From: Alisma plantago-aquatica
Lineage: Eukaryota > Streptophyta > Magnoliopsida > Alismatales > Alismataceae
NCBI GenBank assembly: GCA_963693085.1
Contig: OY856411.1
Coordinates: forward strand, 1,346,737,050-1,346,801,049
Direction of reading: 5' to 3'
DNA: 64,000 nucleotides
Each line of letters starts with the position of its first letter. Position 1 is the first letter of the stretch. A model generated the notes under the pieces. The model searched no databases. It was given only the letters and a program-made list of their open reading frames with translations, and had not been told where the DNA came from. Shown here one piece after another: positions 57,183 through 64,000 of this stretch. The translations under genes and the position numbers were made by a program.

Positions 57183-60100
57183 TGAGACATCCCCGAATGT
57201 TCTAAAACTTAATCTAATGTGTGATGTACAAATTGAAACCCTCACCTCAGCGAGAATCCCAATTTAAACACCACACACTAGGCTAAGAAGAAGAAAATCA
57301 GAGGAAGTCAAAAGGAAACACAGTAGCACATGCACATGAACAATAATAAAACCATACAACACATGTTCACCATTCAACATATAATTACAACATGAATTGT
57401 TACAACATTTTATATTACATATTGAACAACAAACTATAACATATACATGTACTACATCTAAACAACATGATCTTAAGACAACATGTCCACCCGTACATCA
57501 GCTCGCCACACAACTCACAACTATTCTGGATCTTCAAAAGCATAACCACAACCTAAACAAAAGATTACATGCAGTACACGTCAGCACAATATTCAAGAAT
57601 ATTGTACTGAGTATGCCTATGTGTCTTTTATATACCTCTCATCATATCTTGGCAATGAGATAAAACTAATACTTGGCAGTAACAGAAGAATATAAGAAAA
57701 GTGTATACTTGTACAAAGATATTCATTAACAAAAGAGAACACATATTTTAAGCACATTTTCCATTATATATCCATGCATTTGCCACCTGAGGGAATAATG
57801 CATCATCTCTGCTACCAAAGAGAATGAGATGTAAGGCCTTATGATCTACTACCAAAGAGTTAGATCATTGTACAATGTGATCTTCTACCAAAGAGAATGA
57901 TCACTTTCCAGCACTATGATACCAAAGAGAATTAGTGCTTTCATATAATGGAATAGATATATTATGTTTCATGTGTTCATAATAATAAGTATGGAAAATC
58001 AAGTAACATAGCATACCAGAACAATCATTTCATCAATTACCATATGCCAAGTATTTTACTACGCATATAACACAAGCATATTGTATAATAAGCCAAGTAA
58101 GAGGTAATGGTGTACCTTGATCAAGAGACAAATCTAATCATCATATCCTCATATCAACTATAACTTTTTTAAACCTTATCAAGACAAGATCATATACTAT
58201 CATTAGGCTCACATCATCTTACATCTCATCTTAACCCTAATCATGTTCATTAGAGTTTCTCTTAGTTCATTAGGATATGTGTATCATTACTTGTATTCTT
58301 ATCTTATGATTATCTCACTGATGTCATTTTCCAGATTACATCCCATTATCAAAGTTCATCATCTGAACATTAGGTTCCATGTCATTTTTGTGCACATATT
58401 AACCCTAGTTTACATACATTATTCCAAATAGGGTTACAACTCATGTATCAAGGTTCATCTTAATATAACATGGATTATATGCATCATCATGATCTCATAA
58501 TTAAAACTGGTGTTCCAAATACTGATATGAGCTTACTCTGTAATTTCCATGATTTATTGAGCATGTATGTATTTATTGCATTTTATTTAGGGTTAAAAGC
58601 CCTAATTAGACATATGGAACAAATTACATGATTTCGTGCATCAACATCATAGTTACTGACATCAGATGGATTATAAACATGATTTACAATCTACTGGTAT
58701 TTTCTCATAATTTTAGAACATCATTTGATATTTATTTTCCATTAAACAAGCATTACATATCTTACATGATATCACTATTATTAATGCATCAAAAGCCTAG
58801 TATTAAGCTTTCTTTGTATTCTACTCATTTTTCTGAAAAGTTTGGTATCTTATTTGCATTTTTTCTGATAATCGAGCTAATTTCTACAAATGAAACAAGA
58901 TCTATGATTTATTGAAATAATTACCTTCATGGACCAATCATGCACTGCCATGCGTCCACATTGGGGGCGTGCTCCTTGCTACTGAGCCGGTTTGGTTCAG
59001 TGTGGATTTCAAGCGTTTCAGGGTAATTGGACCCGGTTTAGGTCCTCCGTCTTATCTCTTTCTCCGGTTTCACGTGAGACAACCCTGGTTTCTCCCTCGC
59101 GTCATTCTCCATCGAATCTGCGTGCGTCAGTTCTCCGTTGGGCATCGACGCCGCTCTGCATGGGTTCTCAACCCTGCTCAGTTCATCTCCACCAAGGATG
59201 GCTCCGCGTGTGCGAACGCCACCATTGTAGCAGTAGTAACTGCCATCTCTGCAGCAATCTTCGCTCGACGACCCCGTCTCCTGCAGTTCTCAGCGCACGT
59301 GAGAGCAGCCTCCTCGGAGCCCAGATCTAATGGGACTCAATTCTCTCAATTGGGCTCTACCTCCCCGCCACCTCTTCAGGTTGTTGCTGCCACTGCGTCC
59401 TCCTTATATCCACGCCCGACGCCGCCCTGTGTCACCTATGTGACTTCGCAAATATGCTGCCGTGTGGCTCTCCTCCGACACCTGGGTCTGCGTCGCCATT
59501 AGACCAGGGACTTCGCACTTGGACAGCACGGGGGACGATGGCCTGGAGTTGGACCACACTCAGGATGACCTACGGTTCTATAGGATTCATCATCCAGCTC
59601 CTCCTCGTGACCCTGGGGCTTGCCGCTGCCCAAAACGGGTGTGAAGGAGCGGGAGGAAAAGGCCTCTGCTCTCAACATTGGAGACGAGAGGAAAGATGGG
59701 GGCTCATTCTCCCTACTTTGGTCTTCCTGGCTTATTACACAAGAGGGTAGTTCACTTTGTATATGTGTGACAAGATCAACTGTCAGTTGGTTCTTTCTAT
59801 CCCCAAGTCTTCTGAGGTCGTGACTTAGAGGATGCACCATAAGTGCTCCACGTCTCACGGTCTCAGCTCCCACTACTCAAGGTTGAAAGTAAGGTGTTGG
59901 TCCTTAGATCCATCACCAAAGGCCTGGGTTGATTCCAGCTACAAGTTCAATCTGTGGAACTAGCCCAATCGCGTGAAATGTCACGAGTTATCAACTCCTA
60001 AGATCCAAAATGTGAAATCTTGCCCCGTAATACGACAAGACACATTATTTGCTAATATTGAGACCTAAATATCTTGGTCTAGGAATCTTAATCATAATAT

Positions 60101-60218
60101 CAACATCCAACAACACTCAACTTTACCGCAAGCACTTATAACTCTCAAAATAACTTAATCATATGATTTCACTTATGCCATTGTACGTTTAAGGATTCCA
60201 AAAGTGCACTCCATCACA
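57183..60218 (-). repeat. 3' LTR of the LARD (3.0 kb)
   Basis: Plus-strand ends are TGAGACATCC at 57183 and CCATCACA at 60218, which give TG...CA ends on both strands. A cluster of CCAAAGAGAATGA-type repeats lies at 57810-57925. A GC-rich block of about 1 kb (58930-59900) interrupts the AT-rich LTR. Confidence 0.85.
58930..59900. other. GC-rich block inside the LARD LTR
   Basis: The block is markedly richer in G, C and CpG than the rest of the LTR. A 177-codon frame (58969-59502) and others on both strands are Arg/Ser/Pro-rich and look like by-products of GC content. It could be a promoter-leader region, since on the minus strand it precedes the AT-rich U5 side, or captured DNA. I see no domain. 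Confidence 0.5.
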
Positions 60219-62595
60219 TCCTACACACCTTAAATGAAATTTCGTCCTCAAAATTAAACCAGAAATCCAGTCTTTCACATCATATACATCTTAAAAGAAA
60301 TTTTATCCTCGAAATTAAGCCATTCTGTTAATCTAAGAAGAACAAAGCAAAAAGGTCTTCACCAACATGTGGGGCACCACTCTATGTGCAACGTATCCAA
60401 AACAAAGGTTACTTAAAGCCATGTTTCATATCTTTAGGGTTGCATCCTTATCTTTACCCATGCATTAGGGTTCCCACATCATATTACCATGTTGCAAAGG
60501 AGTCAACTAAGGTCAACCCATTATATCAAGGTGTCATAAACATTTTATTGAGCTAATTGTTTGAACATGTTAAACATTAACATATGCCTTTTAGGAGGGA
60601 GTTAACTATAATTAACCCGTGTTATCTGTCTAGATCATACCAAGGTGTTATAATCATTATGTTGTGCTGCCTGTCAACTATATATTTCATCTTTATTAGG
60701 CACTAAGATTAACACCTCATGTAACATGTCTCATGCATATGATTTTATTTCCTTGCTCAAAATAAATTTCAACATTCACTAATGATTTCATCGCAAGATT
60801 CGCCAACTATATTACATGATCAGTATTCATGAACATGCATCATTAGTGTCAACTCATTGTGCTTTCTCATATTAGTTGAAAACTTTATTAAAGATTCATC
60901 ATAACATAAGCCGACTATTCACATTATCATCATTATTCATGTATATGGTTAACCATTTATGCATTAATATCTATTAAACCATCTCTAGGTTTCCATCATG
61001 TCATATCCACTATCATATCTCAAGATTAGATCACATCCTTACCTTTATTATATCATGGTTGTGCAAAACCAACTTATGCAAGTGGCTCGTTAAACATATA
61101 TCAAAACATTTATCTAGTCCAACTGAGGTTCTTCTAACCCATACCACGAGGGTAGTATCGTGCTCAGTCTCTCTGAGCTAACTCAACCCTATGAGTATCT
61201 CATATGCATATACCTTATCCTCCCTCTTTGTTCTAGGGTTATCAGGTCTACCTCATTGGCACTAGCAGTTTCTTTACGAGTTCTAGCCACATAAGCACAT
61301 ATCCAAAACATGATACTCTTTCCATAAGTTTTCTACCCATGAGACATGCTTACCCAAAACTCTCTTATATACACCACTACAGTCCTATGAGGAACCACTA
61401 ACCCGAGCATGAGGCTTCACAGAAACTAACATAGCTACCTCCTCCAGAGTCTTGGGCTCTCTCCCTCACCCAGATGGCAGGCACTCATTTTCATGTTCAC
61501 ATATGCATATGTAACCAACCTCTCTCTGTCTCTAGGGTTTGGTCCTCCCAAGGACATCTAGGGTTCAACAAGACTATAGGAATCATGCATTAAGCAATAC
61601 AACTCAATCACTCAGGAGTAGTTTAGTTTAGGACATATCATAACACATATTTCTCATCATTCTCATATATTGGAGTTTAGGTTCTCTAACCTTCTCCCAA
61701 CGGGTCTCACTCTCACTGGAGCTAACCCTCAAACTGGTCCTAACACTAGAGGTCCTCCTTTGTAAAAGAGCTTGAGGCTCATGCTGACTCACAACTTGTC
61801 TTAACTTAACATATCTTATCTCATTAAAAGCTTATTTACTTGCAACATCAAAACTTATCTTGCATCCTCAAAACTGAACTTAAGTCCTCGAAGACAAACA
61901 TAGATCATCATAAACCATCTTATATCATCTATATAAGACTCACATCATATCATCAAAACTTATATCATCTATTCCATCTATCATATATTCTAGCAAGGCT
62001 CTAGACATCTAATCTAGAACTACTCTCTCTTCTAGACTGATGTCATTCACTTTCACTTAGGTTGCATGATCACCTCCTACTCGTACATGTGTGGGGACAC
62101 TTTTTTGTAATACATATACATAATAAATTATTATATAGTTTTTCTCCGATAAAACAAGCGTCAGAGAAAACTATCGAGGTTTGATCTGTTTGGAATCAAA
62201 AACCAAATCCTGAAAATGAGTGTCCCACACATAGTAGAGAGTACAATGTCATTAAAACTAGTAAAAAGGGCAAGAACAAGGGGTAGACTAGTGTAGCTAC
62301 TCTAGACAATGAGCGCCATATGTCTAGGATTTCTCTTCCCTTTATGTACATCATTTCAAAATAATGCAACGTCCCATACCGCTGCACTATAAGGAAAGAA
62401 CAACATCTAAGGACCTGCTATACCACAAGCACTAGTCTAGACCTAGTTGTCAGACATCTAGGTGCTAACCTAGAGGCTAGGTCAGATCTAGTCTCTAAAA
62501 GATGACTAATCTAACCCTAAAGATTATTAAGGTTCAAGGTTTTTTTTTGTTTTGAGTTGCATAATGAGCAAATGTCAGGCTTTGCTATTGTTCAT
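60219..62595 (-). other. LARD interior, non-coding
   Basis: Next to the LTR, GAAATTTCGTCCTCAAAATT at 60237 and a second copy (about 60297) are antisense remnants of the chromovirus polyprotein end. The rest has stops in all frames. It matches 6611-6869 and 14051-15437. Confidence 0.75.
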
Positions 62596-62607
62596 GCTCT
62601 GATACCA
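62596..62607 (-). other. LARD primer binding site
   Basis: GCTCTGATACCA is the minus-strand form of the TGGTATCAGAGC initiator-Met site. It lies two bases from the 5' LTR end at 62610, so the element is read right to left. Confidence 0.9.
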
Positions 62608-62609
62608 CC

Positions 62610-64000
62610 TGAGACATCCCCGAATTTTCTAAAACTTAATATGATGTGTGACGTCCAAATTGAAACCCTCACCTCAGTGAGAATCCCAATTTAAACACCA
62701 CACACTAGGCTAAGAAGAAGAAAATCAGAGGAAGTCAAAAGGAAACACAGTAGCACATGCACATGAACAATAATAAAACCATACAACACATGTTCACCAT
62801 TCAACATATAATTACAACATGAATTGTTACAACATTTGATATTACATATTGAACATCAAACTATAACATATACATGTACTACATCTAAACAACAGGATCT
62901 TAAGACAACAGGTCCACCCGTACATCAGCTAGCCACACAACTCGCAACTATTCTGGATCTTCAAAAGCATAACCACAACCTAAGCAAAAGATTACATGCG
63001 GTACACATTAGCACAATATTCAAGAATATTGTACTGAGTACGCCTACGTGTCTTTTATATACCTCTCATCATATCTTGGCAATGAGATAAAACTAATACT
63101 TGGCAGTAACAGAAGAATATAAGAAAAGCATATACTTGCACAAAGATATTCATTAACAAAAGAGAACACATATTTTAAGCACATTTTCCATTATATATGC
63201 ATGCATTTGCCACCTGAGGGAATAATGCATCATCTCTGCTACCAAAGAGAATGAGATGTAAGGCCTTATGATCTACTACCAAAGAGTTAGATCATTGTAC
63301 AATGTGATCTTCTACCAAAGAGAATGATCACTTTCCAGCACTATGCTACCAAAGAGAATTAGTGCTTTCATATAATGGAACAGATATATTATGTTTCATG
63401 TGTTCATAATAATAAGTATGGAAAATCAAGTAACATAGCATACCAGAACAATCATTTCATCCAATACCATATGTCAAGTATTTTACTACGCATATAACAC
63501 AAGCATATTGTATAATAAGCCAAGTAAGAGGTAATGGCGTACCTTGATCAAGAGACAAACCTAATCATTATATCCTCATATCAACTATAACTTTGTTAAA
63601 CCTGATCAAGACAAGATCATATACTATCATTAGGCTCACGTCATCTTACATCTCATCTTAACCCTAATCGTGTTCATTAGAGTTTCTCTTAGTTAATTAG
63701 GATATGTGTATCATTACTTGTATTCTTATCTTATGATTATCTCACTGATGTCATTTTCCAGATTACATCCCATTATCAAAGTTCATCATCTGAACATTAG
63801 GTTCCATGTCATTTTTGTGCACATATTAACCCTAGTTTACATACATTATTCCAAATAGGGTTACAACTCATGTATCAAGGTTCATCTTAATATAACATGG
63901 ATTCTATGCATCATCATGATCTCATAATTAAAACTGGTGTTCCAGATACTGATATGAGCTTACTCTGTAATTTCCATGATTTATTGAGCATGTATGTATT
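62610..64000 (-). repeat. 5' LTR of the LARD, cut by the window end
   Basis: It repeats 57183-58573 with an offset of 5427 bp and few differences, mostly single-base. It continues beyond 64000. Confidence 0.9.

Larger units (their letters stand above)
57183..64000 (-). mobile_element. Minus-strand LARD with about 3-kb LTRs, non-coding interior
   Basis: The left LTR (57183-60218) and the partial right LTR (62610 onward) are about 97 percent identical where they overlap, so insertion is recent compared with its neighbours. The interior (60219-62609, 2.4 kb) has a chromovirus primer site and polyprotein-tail motifs but no gag or pol. It therefore fits the large retrotransposon derivative class, moved by another element's proteins. 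It is inserted into the LTR of the minus-strand Athila-like element. Its right end lies outside the window. Confidence 0.85.

Noticed and set aside
58969..59502. 177-codon plus-strand frame
   Set aside because: It lies in a GC-rich part of an LTR, has no domain or start context, and overlapping frames on both strands are just as long.

Overview
This window is an angiosperm-type nuclear genome segment made almost entirely of transposable elements nested in one another. I found no intact host gene, rRNA, tRNA gene or prokaryotic feature. The plant assignment rests on the lineages present: a chromovirus Ty3 element with a chromodomain tail, a Sirevirus-like Copia element, Athila-like Ty3 elements primed by tRNA-Asp, a plant L1 LINE with a DUF4283-like ORF1, a CACTA transposon and a hAT transposon. 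Nothing in the sequence fixes the species.

Layout. 1-5390 is the remains of a plus-strand chromovirus (Tekay/Del type): the 3' part of its 5' LTR with an 857-bp hAT element inserted in it, an initiator-Met primer site, a shrunken interior carrying an antisense LINE 3' fragment, a pre-RT fragment, an integrase-end/chromodomain remnant, and the start of a 3' LTR. About 6040-15400 is a minus-strand non-coding LTR element (LARD-like) split by a 7.2-kb GC-rich plus-strand LINE (about 6870-14050). 15438-23370 is a plus-strand Sirevirus-like Copia element with gag, pol and an extra ORF. 23371-26735 is a patchwork of LTR pieces.

26736-57182 is an old minus-strand Athila-like element that keeps gag and protease but shows no RT or integrase. 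Two complete insertions sit in it, each closed by a target-site duplication (TSD). One is a 12.8-kb plus-strand Athila-like element with an env-like third ORF (31365-44168, TSD GTCCT). The other is a 10.1-kb CACTA transposon (44832-54941, TSD CAA) carrying what look like host exon fragments, one resembling the G-patch protein TGH/GPATCH1. 57183 to the window end is a younger minus-strand LARD with roughly 3-kb LTRs. Its left LTR is complete, and the right LTR (its 5' LTR) runs off the window.

Nothing here looks functional as a whole. All retroelement reading frames carry stops or frameshifts. The most unusual signals are four hairpins sharing one octaloop but differing in their stems in the LINE 5' region; short repeated near-palindromes that occur both in the LTRs and in the spacer before the third ORF of two unrelated retroelements, with a TATA box in one case; and captured exons in the CACTA element. 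Domain names come from recognising conserved motifs by eye; no database search was run.
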